Origin: Paenibacillus_E allorhizoplanae | Lineage (GTDB): Bacteria > Bacillota > Bacilli > Paenibacillales > NBRC-103111 | Assembly (NCBI RefSeq): GCF_927798215.1 | Contig: NZ_CAKMMW010000001.1 | Span: forward strand, 682,001 to 746,000 | Direction: 5' to 3' | Length of the DNA: 64,000 bases | Made by a program: the position numbers and the translations under genes | In this document: piece after piece, positions 26,290 through 35,027 of the stretch | Position numbering within the stretch: position 1 is the first letter of the stretch | Layout: the number at the start of each line of letters is the position of its first letter | Notes under the pieces: generated by a model | Databases searched by the model: none | Seen by the model: the letters and a program-made list of their open reading frames with translations, nothing else | Told to the model about the DNA's origin: nothing

Positions 26290-29200
26290 TTACTCTATGA
26301 TTTTTCTAGCCACGAGCGCAAGATCATCAATATCGATTTCGCCATCGCCAGTTACGTCTGCCTGCTTGATTTGTTCCCAATCTTGACTGGAAGATGTTTT
26401 GCCATAATTCGCTGCAATGATAGCAAGATCGCCGATACTTACTCGATTGTCATGATTGACGTCGCCTGGAATTCCCAGAGGAAGTGTCGTAATGCTCACG
26501 TTGACCGAAGAAGCTTGCGCCTTCAATTCCGCTCCCTGCGCATCGCCCAGCGTTGCGTCGGTTACATTAATAGTTCCTGTCGCAGGCTGCGTCGCAGCCT
26601 TGGCTTTGAACTTCAGTTCCAGGATCCCAGCATCGCCTGTTACAGCCTTACCGTCCCCTAAGCTTGCGAGAATAAACCGAAGTTTGCCCGGCGTATCCTT
26701 CCTAGTCTCTACGAGTTGAATGTCGTCTCTCAATGAATGGGCCGAAACGAATTCAAATACGGTTGAATCGTAGTCCATCTTCATGTCTTGTGCATATACG
26801 CTTTGCGTGACGCTGCCTAGACCAAGCTGTACATTGAATTCCTGCCCTGTCTGAACGGTGCCAGCAGCAGATAGCGTCGTCAAAGCGAGCTGCGTGTCGT
26901 CGCCTTTTTGTACCGTAATTTTGCTTACCGCTGTATAATTGCCACTCACCGTGGTGACCGTAATGTCCGCCGCTCCCTCTTTCAATGCAGAGACAACTGC
27001 TTTGCCGTCTTTTACTTCCACTTTAGCGACGGTATCGTTGCTGCTCGCCCAAGTTACATTCTTATTCGTTGCGTTCTCTGGAAGCAAAGTTGCAACCAAC
27101 TCTGCCGATTGCCCTTCTTTCAGCGAGACTTGCACTTTATCCAGCTGCACGCCAGTTACGGGCACCTCGGTAACGCGATACACATTCATTTCAGCTGCAG
27201 ATGCCCATCCACCTTGCCCTGCGGTTGCCTCCAGTTTAATAAAGGACGCTCTCTTCGCCGGGAACTCCGCTGTTTTCTCCGTCGTATCTTTAGCCCAAGT
27301 TCCACTTACGACTTTGGTGTACTGGATGCCATCCGTACTCGCATAAACATTGTAGGCCGTAATCATTCCGTTACTTCCCCCACCTTGTCTAGGGAGAACC
27401 TTGATTTTATTCACGTCGTAAGTACCGCCAAGATTCAATGTGATCGATTCCGGCAGTGGATCAGACAAATCCCACTTCGTATGCCAAATGGTATCTGGAT
27501 CTCCATCGAGCACCATGGATGCTGGATTATTTTCATTTTCCAATTCCTCGCTTGTTGCCGATGCCGTCATCTGCCACTGGGGAATGGTGACGTTCGTCAC
27601 AGGCGGGGCTTCACTCGCATACTCAAAAGCGTCTATAGCTGAAATGGTGCCAATAGAAGAAGGATTCTTCGTTCCTTTGTTTACGACTTTGATCGTATGT
27701 GAGGAATTTGACAGCCCAGTCTTGGCATATGCCACTACTTGTTTGCTCGTACTTGGCGCGTACAAATCAATACTCCCTTGATCGAGATCACCGTCCAAAT
27801 ACACATCCACAATCCCCATATTTTGCTGTTTCATGCTGATAAGCTTGACGGAAGTGCCTGTAAACGTAAGCTCTGCGTAGTCTCCGGTATTGCCCGAATA
27901 TTTCTCCGTACCTGAATAATCGGAAGCATCGTCATAAGTCGACCATGTGCCGTTGTAAGTCACGCTCGTATCCCGATCATCCACCTTCATAGTCGTTGAG
28001 CTCGGCGGAGCCGGCGGTATGGAGGATACCGTATAAGTTGAACCGGCCCCCGTATTGAACTCGATCTGATCACTGTTGAGAGCTGTGTAGGTAACCGACG
28101 CGCCGTTTTGATCCTCGATGACAGCCCCATCAATATTCGGATAATAGAGAACAGCTTTGTTTCCAGTAAGGGATTTGATCTGGATGCCCGTTGCCCGAGA
28201 TTGCGCCCACGTTACGCCAACCTCGAATCCATTTCGCGCTTTCAGTCCTGAATAGCTTCCGGCAGGCCATGCAGAAGGCAATGCCGGCAAAATGTGAATG
28301 TTGTCCAAATGGCTCTGAAGCAGCATCTCGGACATACCCGATGTTGCTCCGAAGTTACCGTCAATCTGAAACGGTGGGTGCGTGTCGAACAAATTGCTTA
28401 GCGTGCTTCCGGTTAGTTGGCCCCTCAGTATGGTATGTGCATGCGTACCATCCAATAAACGTGCCCACAGGTTGATTTTGTTCGCCTTGCTCCACCCTGT
28501 ACCGCCATCCCCACGATGCATGAGGGTAACTTTGGCTGCATCAAACCATTGTTGTGTATTCATGTTTATCTGTTTGCCAGGATAGAGTCCGACCAATTGC
28601 GAAACATGGCGATGCGTATTGTTCGGATCATCGATGTCCTGCTTCCATTCCTGAATTTGACCGTAACTGCCGACCTTGATCGGCGAAAGCAGATTCCGCT
28701 TGGTGATAAGGTCACTTCTGAACGCACTATCAATGTTTAATTTCTCGCTTGCTTCGATTGTGTTCGTGAATAAATCCCAAGCAAGCTGCTGATCAAACGC
28801 GCATCCTTTGCTGATATCCCCTTGCTCAGGCGAGTAACACGGATTTGAAACAAGCGTTCCATCCGTATCCGTGACCAAATATTTTGTCCAGAACTGGGAT
28901 GCTTCTTTCAAAACCGGATAAATTCGGTTCAATTTAGCTGTATCACCGGAAAACTTATAGTACTCCCACACATTATTGGTAATAAAAGCATTCGCGGATG
29001 GCGCCCAGCCCCAATAAAAATCCCAGCCCGGCGCAGTGAATCCGAACGGATTATTCATTGTGTTAACCGTCCAGCCTCCGCCTGTAACTCCAAAATGCTT
29101 CTCTGCGGATACTCGGCCTGGTGCCATCAGTGACTCGACATAATCAATCAGCGGAACCATCGTTTCGTCCAGGTTCGCTACTTCAGCAGGCCAGTAATTC

Positions 29201-30432
29201 ATTTGAATGTTAACATTAAAGTGATAATCGCTTTCCCAAGGCGGCGTGTTTGAGTTATTCCAAACGCCTTGCAAGTTTGCAGGAAGAGAACCCGAGCGTG
29301 ATGAAGAGATTAACATATACCTTCCGTATTGGTAAAAGAGCACTTCCAACGCTTTGTCCCTGGTAGTGCGATAGGAAGTAAGGAGCTGATCCGTCGGAAT
29401 TTGCGGGATAGATTCCCCTAGATTCAGGGATACCCTGTTAAACAAAGCTTGATAATCATTCATATGATTGCTTCTCAGTGTCGAATACGACTTGATGGAT
29501 GCCGAATTGATAACCGATGTCACTTGATTGTGAGGATCTGTTCCCTTATACGTCGGATAGCTATTGGCATAGTCCGTGCCGGCAGCCATCACGACCGTAA
29601 GCGCATTCGCACCTGATACGCTTATTTTTCCATTTGCTGGCGTAATGGTGCCGCCTTCGTTCGTTACTTTCACTTGCGACTCATAGAGCATCTGATTGTT
29701 GCTAACATTGCCTCGTATCGTTATCGTGTCGCCGCTTGCAGTAACTGTTCCTCCTTGGGCGCTTGTCGGCCGAACATCCAGAGATATTTGTCCGTTTTGG
29801 CTGGCGGAGAGCCTCATCACCATAACTTTATCTGGATAGCTGACAAAATACTCCCGAAGGTAATCGACGCCATTGTACGTATAGGAGACTCTGGCAATGC
29901 CATCTTGCAAATCCAGCTCTCTGCGGTAATTTGAGACCGTACTTGCACCCGGAAGCGCGAAATCAAAATACATATCGCCAAAATTTTGATATGCGCCAAA
30001 GCCGGTGCTGTTCCCGGTCAAATATGTGTTTGCCTCGCTGCCCGCTCCGGAAATGTTGCCTGCATCCAGCTTGGATCGAACGCTTGCCAGATGGGATGCA
30101 GCGCCATCCGTGTTGCCATAAGAGTAGGAATCTGAAGCATCTGGACCACCGGTCCAGAGCGTTTTTTCATTGAATTGAATGTGTTCCTGATCCACCCCGC
30201 CAAACACCATGCCTCCCATGTAACCGTTACCAATTGGAAGCGCTTGAGATTCCCAGTTCGAAGCTGGCTGCTGATACCATAACGATAGCTTATGTGCTGG
30301 AGCCGCCGCCGAACCAGTTAAGGTAATCGTTGCGGCCTTCGATTCTGCGGGGAAACCAGTAAGAACAGAAAACAGCATAGTTAAGGCACTAACTATAATC
30401 GGTACCTTTTTCACCCTTTTTTTTGCAAACAT
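26290..30432 (-). CDS. secreted GH95 alpha-L-fucosidase with CBM-like, F5/8C, Ig-like, cohesin and dockerin domains
   Basis: 1380 aa; ATG 30432 is chosen over 30516 because GGAGGA lies 6 nt upstream and a signal peptide (about 1-33) follows. The GH95 catalytic region about 40-810 has SLWYQQPASNWESQALPIGNG, NVNIQMNYWPAEV, SPEQGD and QIDGNFGATSGMSEML; the last carries the conserved catalytic Asp of the family and SPEQGD the probable acid Glu. GH95 enzymes mainly cut alpha-1,2-fucose from H-type glycans. Then an unassigned carbohydrate-binding-like beta-sandwich about 820-950 (WSTYDDASDYSGTEKYSG), F5/8C about 953-1092, a Big_2 Ig-like domain about 1093-1181, cohesin-like about 1182-1319 and dockerin 1320-1380. 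A second, cytoplasmic GH95 lies at 35028-37451. Confidence 0.92.
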   Translation of the reverse strand: MFAKKRVKKVPIIVSALTMLFSVLTGFPAESKAATITLTGSAAAPAHKLSLWYQQPASNWESQALPIGNGYMGGMVFGGVDQEHIQFNEKTLWTGGPDASDSYSYGNTDGAASHLASVRSKLDAGNISGAGSEANTYLTGNSTGFGAYQNFGDMYFDFALPGASTVSNYRRELDLQDGIARVSYTYNGVDYLREYFVSYPDKVMVMRLSASQNGQISLDVRPTSAQGGTVTASGDTITIRGNVSNNQMLYESQVKVTNEGGTITPANGKISVSGANALTVVMAAGTDYANSYPTYKGTDPHNQVTSVINSASIKSYSTLRSNHMNDYQALFNRVSLNLGESIPQIPTDQLLTSYRTTRDKALEVLFYQYGRYMLISSSRSGSLPANLQGVWNNSNTPPWESDYHFNVNIQMNYWPAEVANLDETMVPLIDYVESLMAPGRVSAEKHFGVTGGGWTVNTMNNPFGFTAPGWDFYWGWAPSANAFITNNVWEYYKFSGDTAKLNRIYPVLKEASQFWTKYLVTDTDGTLVSNPCYSPEQGDISKGCAFDQQLAWDLFTNTIEASEKLNIDSAFRSDLITKRNLLSPIKVGSYGQIQEWKQDIDDPNNTHRHVSQLVGLYPGKQINMNTQQWFDAAKVTLMHRGDGGTGWSKANKINLWARLLDGTHAHTILRGQLTGSTLSNLFDTHPPFQIDGNFGATSGMSEMLLQSHLDNIHILPALPSAWPAGSYSGLKARNGFEVGVTWAQSRATGIQIKSLTGNKAVLYYPNIDGAVIEDQNGASVTYTALNSDQIEFNTGAGSTYTVSSIPPAPPSSTTMKVDDRDTSVTYNGTWSTYDDASDYSGTEKYSGNTGDYAELTFTGTSVKLISMKQQNMGIVDVYLDGDLDQGSIDLYAPSTSKQVVAYAKTGLSNSSHTIKVVNKGTKNPSSIGTISAIDAFEYASEAPPVTNVTIPQWQMTASATSEELENENNPASMVLDGDPDTIWHTKWDLSDPLPESITLNLGGTYDVNKIKVLPRQGGGSNGMITAYNVYASTDGIQYTKVVSGTWAKDTTEKTAEFPAKRASFIKLEATAGQGGWASAAEMNVYRVTEVPVTGVQLDKVQVSLKEGQSAELVATLLPENATNKNVTWASSNDTVAKVEVKDGKAVVSALKEGAADITVTTVSGNYTAVSKITVQKGDDTQLALTTLSAAGTVQTGQEFNVQLGLGSVTQSVYAQDMKMDYDSTVFEFVSAHSLRDDIQLVETRKDTPGKLRFILASLGDGKAVTGDAGILELKFKAKAATQPATGTINVTDATLGDAQGAELKAQASSVNVSITTLPLGIPGDVNHDNRVSIGDLAIIAANYGKTSSSQDWEQIKQADVTGDGEIDIDDLALVARKIIE

Positions 30433-30488
30433 GACTATTCCTCCATCATTCGTTTTGATGTATTTTGAATCATGACCTAAATGAAACC

Positions 30489-30544
30489 ATTGTACATTGC
30501 TTGAAAGCGCATTCAAATGATATTATTCCAACAAAACATGATAT
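30489..30544 (-). promoter_or_regulatory. secreted GH95 promoter: ATATCAT boxes 21 bp apart plus cre-like site
   Basis: Minus strand: ATATCAT at 30538-30544 and 30517-30523 (21 bp apart), -35-like TTGAAT, 16-nt spacer, -10-like TACAAT (30489-30494). Cre-like TGAATGCGCTTTCA at 30502-30515 overlaps the -35. Confidence 0.65.
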
Positions 30545-30573
30545 TTTAATGCTTAATAAGCCTGAAACAAATA

Positions 30574-30611
30574 CAGGTGCATATTGCGACAATTATCGCA
30601 ACATGCACCTG
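30574..30611 (-). terminator. 38-nt hairpin terminator after the orphan regulator gene
   Basis: Same inverted repeat as 21850-21887 (arms CAGGTGCATGTTGCGA / TCGCAATATGCACCTG), followed by TATTTGTTT in the minus direction. Confidence 0.8.
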
Positions 30612-30616
30612 ATTCA

Positions 30617-32236
30617 CTATTCGTCCTGAAATGATTCCTTATAAACCTTCGGGCTTACACCCGTGACCTTCTTGAATACTCGACTGAAGTGCTCCGAATT
30701 CATATATCCGATCTTCTCAGATAGATCAATGATTTTATACCCCTGTTTCAACAATCTCTTAGACTCTTCGATACGTAAATTCGTTACATATTGAATGAAA
30801 CTCTCGCCGACATTCTTCATAAATAACCTGCTTAAATAATTTTCACTAACCCCAACCCATTGGCTGACCATACCAAGACTCAATTCCTCGCAATAGTGCT
30901 GATGAATGAATTCTTTCGCCTTCTCAACGATACTATAGGGCGAATATGCTTTTTTGCTTAGCTCATGAATAAAACGATAAATATCAGAACAGACTCGCTT
31001 GATCCATTGTAATGTATCCTCAAGTGTATGAAATTGTTTCAACTGTTCAAATGGATGACTATGGTCAAACACGCCCGCCCATTGAACTTCTTGGGTATAT
31101 AATAATGAGCCAAGCTCCCACAGGAAATCGGTTAGTATCAACCTTGTTTCATTAACTTCAAATCTTGTTTTTCCTTTCAATAGCTTTACATACTGGTCAA
31201 ATTTAAGCTCCCATAGCGGTGCATTCTCCAGCTCAAGTAAACGTACAACCTCTATGCCTTTCGCTTTTAGACTCATTCGTAGCTCAGCACTAGTTTTTTC
31301 CACGCAGGATTTGATTCCGCTCTCTGGATAAAAGAACTTGTCATAGCCTTCAAAAAAGCACAAAGAAACTAGGCTTCTCGCCTGAGTCATTAACCTTTGC
31401 CAATGCTTTCTCCCATCAACGGTATCGCTAATTCCCATTGCTACACGGACATTCATATATTGCTCAAGTCTAGTTTTGATCAATGAGAGCGTAGTGTAAA
31501 GAAGTTCACGAATCGCGATTTCACTTCTAAGCTGCGGAACTGTTAACAGGAGAAATATTTCATTCGCGTCCTCACCATAAACGATATGCTTCAAGAACGC
31601 CGAGTCCATCTCAGTTTTAATCGTCTGCTTAATCTCCTTCTTTGAAATCATCTCCCCTGTGCTTGAAATCGACACCGCAACAGCTACTTGATTGATCTCG
31701 CCCAGCCAATTACACACTTCAGAAACGATTCGGGAATAATCCATATCTTTAGATTGGATTTCAAAGTTGAGCAGACGCGCGACCGCGCTGTCTGGAACTT
31801 CTTTTTCATTCACTTGATGGGTTATTTCCAAATCATTCGAAGCATCCAGCCTTTTAAGCATTTGCCGGGCTTTTTGCAGAACAGGCAGAATGTGCTCCTC
31901 GTCCATATTTGCTTTTACAATGTAATCAAAGGCTCCAAGTACAAAGGCTTCACGAACATAAGTAAAATCGCTGTATGCGCTTATGATAATTGGGATTGGC
32001 TTTTTCATCGAATCTATGGATTGAATAGCACCTAACAGTTCAATTCCGTTCATTTTAGGCATCTGAATATCTAACAGCATAATATCGATATCATTTCGCT
32101 TTTGCAAAATAGCCAAAGCTTCCACGCCATTCTCAGCTTCAGCTACAATCTCCATATCAAGTTCTTTCCAAACAATAATTTGGTACATGATCAGTCTCAC
32201 AAGTGGCTCATCTTCTACCAGCATGACTTTATACAA
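30617..32236 (-). CDS. orphan YesN-family AraC-type response regulator 1
   Basis: 539 aa, TTG start giving the family N-terminus MYKVMLVEDE. Receiver domain with phospho-acceptor Asp56 (IMLLDIQMP), a long middle domain, and an AraC double HTH at about 437-535 (LSLGMVSQWVGVSENYLSRLF; IDLSEKIGYMNSEHFSRVFKK). No kinase gene is adjacent. It is a close paralogue of the regulator at 59972-61546; their HTH regions are nearly identical, so they probably bind the same sequence. By position among the enzyme genes, it is a good candidate to bind the ATATCAT repeats (inference). Confidence 0.93.
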   Translation of the reverse strand: MYKVMLVEDEPLVRLIMYQIIVWKELDMEIVAEAENGVEALAILQKRNDIDIMLLDIQMPKMNGIELLGAIQSIDSMKKPIPIIISAYSDFTYVREAFVLGAFDYIVKANMDEEHILPVLQKARQMLKRLDASNDLEITHQVNEKEVPDSAVARLLNFEIQSKDMDYSRIVSEVCNWLGEINQVAVAVSISSTGEMISKKEIKQTIKTEMDSAFLKHIVYGEDANEIFLLLTVPQLRSEIAIRELLYTTLSLIKTRLEQYMNVRVAMGISDTVDGRKHWQRLMTQARSLVSLCFFEGYDKFFYPESGIKSCVEKTSAELRMSLKAKGIEVVRLLELENAPLWELKFDQYVKLLKGKTRFEVNETRLILTDFLWELGSLLYTQEVQWAGVFDHSHPFEQLKQFHTLEDTLQWIKRVCSDIYRFIHELSKKAYSPYSIVEKAKEFIHQHYCEELSLGMVSQWVGVSENYLSRLFMKNVGESFIQYVTNLRIEESKRLLKQGYKIIDLSEKIGYMNSEHFSRVFKKVTGVSPKVYKESFQDE

Positions 32237-32309
32237 TCATCAATCATTCCCTTAAATTTAAATGTATGGAAAAATTCATAGATTAGGGTGCTCTGCAATG
32301 AAAATAAGT

Positions 32310-32350
32310 TAGCGGCAGCTCAAAACGTGATCTGTTCTGGGCTGCCGCTA
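32310..32350 (-). terminator. terminator of the GH98-like gene
   Basis: Inverted repeat TAGCGGCAGC / AGCTGCCGCT-type arms with a large A/T-rich loop, followed by CTTATTTTC in the minus direction. Confidence 0.65.
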
Positions 32351-32442
32351 CAAGTAATGTCTATTCAATTTATTATCGCTTACTAGAACCTGACTTCCGT
32401 CACTTTACTCGATTACGTAGGAAATCTTGCACAGTCTTGCTT

Positions 32443-34923
32443 TTATGGCGTTAACAGAATTCGATCAAGGTCAGGCGCATATTCGTTATCATTGTATAAC
32501 TTCAATGCGTTATTGCCTGCGTTTAGGTTAACATCGAGAGGTGCGTTTGGAGCTAATGCACTCCACGAAGTTCCATTTACGACGACTCGTTGGCCAGGAC
32601 CACCGTTGACGCTTATATAGAAAGATCTACTTCCTGAAACAATACCGCTAATATTCAGTCTATAGATTCCTGCATTTGAGACATTTGCGTTTAAGGTTAC
32701 GTAATTGGATGCATGATTACCGATGTTTCCGACGACTTTTCCGCCAGAAGAAAAGGAAGAATTGTTCACTACCGCACTGCCGCTTACGGTACCGCTTTCC
32801 CCTTCAACACTCGTGACAGGCGCAGAGCTGCTGCTAGTCAACAAGACTTTATCAAGGTCAGGGGCCCATGCGGTATCGTTATAGAACTTGATCGTATTGT
32901 TACCTGCGTCCAAATTCACATACAGGGATACAACAGGTGCCAACTGGCTCCAGGAAGTTCCATTAACAGTGACCTGCTGAGCGACTCTTCCATTTACACT
33001 TACCTTAAAAGATCGCGACTCCCCGGTAATGCTTGAGATATCCATTTTATACATGCCTGGATTGTCTACAAAGGTATTCAGAGCCACATAATTGGATGCG
33101 TTGCCGCCAAGATCACCAACATACTTACCTCCAGAGGCTGCAGACAATGAACGAACTGCGGCATTGCCATTTAATACGCCATTTTCTGCTTCGATCACCA
33201 TAGGAGGATTAATTTGCCCGGATCCTGCCTGGTTAGCTGCGATTTCCAGATCAACAGGACCATTGTGGTTGATCGTTACTGTATACTCACTTGTAGCTGC
33301 ATTCCACTGATCAGTATAAGTGAAACCATTGTCACCCGTAATGGTCAGCACCGGTTTTTGACCGTTATACTTGCCATTGACCCTGATCCTTGTCGTTCTT
33401 AACGTATCATCATTTGGATTTACAGAATATGTGTTGTAAATATACTGATTGATGGCGTCCTGATCCCACGCCGTCCCGTCATAGATTGAATCTTTATTTA
33501 CCCGATAATTATTCAGATGAACTTTGAATTTATCAGTTTTCTCTGTAATGACTGCATACGTATGCGGATTGGAACCGATATAGAAATACGTGCTTGGATT
33601 CGTTTTGGGAATCAGCTTTGAACTCTGGTAGATGTCCGTATTTTCACTGCTGTTCATCCAATACCAGGTCGATCCGTTTCTGGATGCGAATGTATTCGTG
33701 CTATACGTTTCTTCCGGATACAAGTTTTGGAAATACGCTTCATCCTTGGGAGTTGTTGACGTATTTTCGAAATTTGCAAGTTCTGTCGCGTTCACATTAG
33801 TTGGAAGCAACGGGATGATGCCGTATCTGCCGGTTTTCATATACAAATCGGCGTAATCGGACATATACGGCACAGACCAAGCTGATTTGCCAATATAGGC
33901 GAATTTATTTTTGTTCAATACTTCTTGTCTAGTCGGAATATGAATGCTTCCATCTACAAGCTTATTGAGGAGCGGAACGACCAAATGATCAAAAGCAGGT
34001 GTCGTTCTGCCATTGTTGGAAGTTGAATACCAGGATCCCTCAAATTTGAAGCAAGTAGCACCCTCGCTTGCAGTTCTGACCAAGTCCATACCATACATGG
34101 TCTCCGGCATAGAGAAAATTTGTTTCCATGGGTCGTTCGTGCTGGCCGGACCGAATACCTTGCCGGATCCGTCAAGCTGCCAATGCCACCAGTCTGGGCT
34201 TACTCCCCAGTTGCCGGCAAGACCCGCCAAAAATAGTCCGAGGCCCAAACCATCAGTAGCATTATCTGTGAAGGATTCTTTGTACATGAATATAAAATTA
34301 TCCTTATGGTTACGCATAGCTGTAATCAGATTGCTATTATTTTGAATCCAGTCAAGAACAGTACCATTTGTGGTAAAAATATTCGTATCTGTCCAGGCGA
34401 AATATCCGCCATATTTAGACACCATATTTATCAGATCGGCGACATATTGGGAGTGGTTCCCGTCCGCCTCGCCAAACCAACCTGTAGAGTTGTATAATTC
34501 GGCGGCATTGAAGCCAATCAGTTTGCTGTAAGTCTGCATCAACGTTTCAAACCAGCTTATAGGAATCGCCATGCTCTCCCTGGTCTCGCCGTTCATCGCC
34601 TGTACCATACAAGTAATGCCATTAGCCTGACATTCGTTAAGTCTAGCCGTAATCCAGTTTTTCACCAAATCAGTGTTATCGATATGATGCTCTGCAATCA
34701 GTACAACGGCGGAGTATGGCTTCAGATTATTCGGGACGGAATTCCATGCCTGAGTAACGGTTCCAACGTCAGTATAATAGTAGCCGATTAAGTAAAGAGG
34801 GTGTGTATTGTCTACAACTTGGCGCATCGTGGCCGCTTGCGATTGGTTGCTGGTACCTATGGATAGGATACTCGTAAAAACAAAGGATAACACTAGAATT
34901 TTAGCAAGTAGTGAGCGAATCAT
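32443..34923 (-). CDS. secreted GH98-like blood-group endo-beta-1,4-galactosidase with two CBM35-like domains
   Basis: 826 aa. Signal peptide about 1-30. Residues 35-570 resemble GH98: VPNNLKPYSAVVLIAEHH, NECQANGITCMVQAMNGE, IGFNAAELYNSTGWFGE and NFIFMYKESFTDN followed by GLFLAGLAGNWGV. Compared from memory with the pneumococcal enzyme, Glu142 (AAELYN) and Glu295 (FKFEGSW) are the likely key acids. GH98 enzymes release the A or B trisaccharide, or Lewis Y-type products, by endo cleavage. Two tandem CBM35-like domains follow at about 585-705 and 709-826 (IEAENGVLNGNAAVRS; VEGESGTVSGSAVVNN). There is no cohesin or dockerin. GGGAGG lies 7 nt before the ATG. It sits just downstream of the import operon whose cytoplasmic GH110 and GH95 could finish B-trisaccharide breakdown. 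Confidence 0.75.
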   Translation of the reverse strand: MIRSLLAKILVLSFVFTSILSIGTSNQSQAATMRQVVDNTHPLYLIGYYYTDVGTVTQAWNSVPNNLKPYSAVVLIAEHHIDNTDLVKNWITARLNECQANGITCMVQAMNGETRESMAIPISWFETLMQTYSKLIGFNAAELYNSTGWFGEADGNHSQYVADLINMVSKYGGYFAWTDTNIFTTNGTVLDWIQNNSNLITAMRNHKDNFIFMYKESFTDNATDGLGLGLFLAGLAGNWGVSPDWWHWQLDGSGKVFGPASTNDPWKQIFSMPETMYGMDLVRTASEGATCFKFEGSWYSTSNNGRTTPAFDHLVVPLLNKLVDGSIHIPTRQEVLNKNKFAYIGKSAWSVPYMSDYADLYMKTGRYGIIPLLPTNVNATELANFENTSTTPKDEAYFQNLYPEETYSTNTFASRNGSTWYWMNSSENTDIYQSSKLIPKTNPSTYFYIGSNPHTYAVITEKTDKFKVHLNNYRVNKDSIYDGTAWDQDAINQYIYNTYSVNPNDDTLRTTRIRVNGKYNGQKPVLTITGDNGFTYTDQWNAATSEYTVTINHNGPVDLEIAANQAGSGQINPPMVIEAENGVLNGNAAVRSLSAASGGKYVGDLGGNASNYVALNTFVDNPGMYKMDISSITGESRSFKVSVNGRVAQQVTVNGTSWSQLAPVVSLYVNLDAGNNTIKFYNDTAWAPDLDKVLLTSSSSAPVTSVEGESGTVSGSAVVNNSSFSSGGKVVGNIGNHASNYVTLNANVSNAGIYRLNISGIVSGSRSFYISVNGGPGQRVVVNGTSWSALAPNAPLDVNLNAGNNALKLYNDNEYAPDLDRILLTP

Positions 34924-34954
34924 GTTGTTGCCTCCCTTTTAATTTCCCACTTTT

Positions 34955-34968
34955 TGTTAACGCTTACA
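34955..34968 (-). promoter_or_regulatory. cre site upstream of the GH98-like gene
   Basis: TGTAAGCGTTAACA on the minus strand fits the CcpA consensus TGWAANCGNTNWCA at every position. It lies 32 nt before the start codon. No ATATCAT box is present, so this gene may be controlled differently from the dockerin enzymes. Confidence 0.6.
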
Positions 34969-35027
34969 CAATAGACTTTTAACACATCTATTACATTATC
35001 ATCCCCCCCTTCTTTCATTCAGTTTAT

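Noticed and set aside
26908..27642. Plus-strand open frame of 244 codons antisense to the GH95 tail
   Set aside because: It mirrors the repeated F5/8C-cohesin DNA, recurs as shorter frames opposite every copy of the cassette, and has cysteine- and arginine-rich low-quality composition with no ribosome-binding site.
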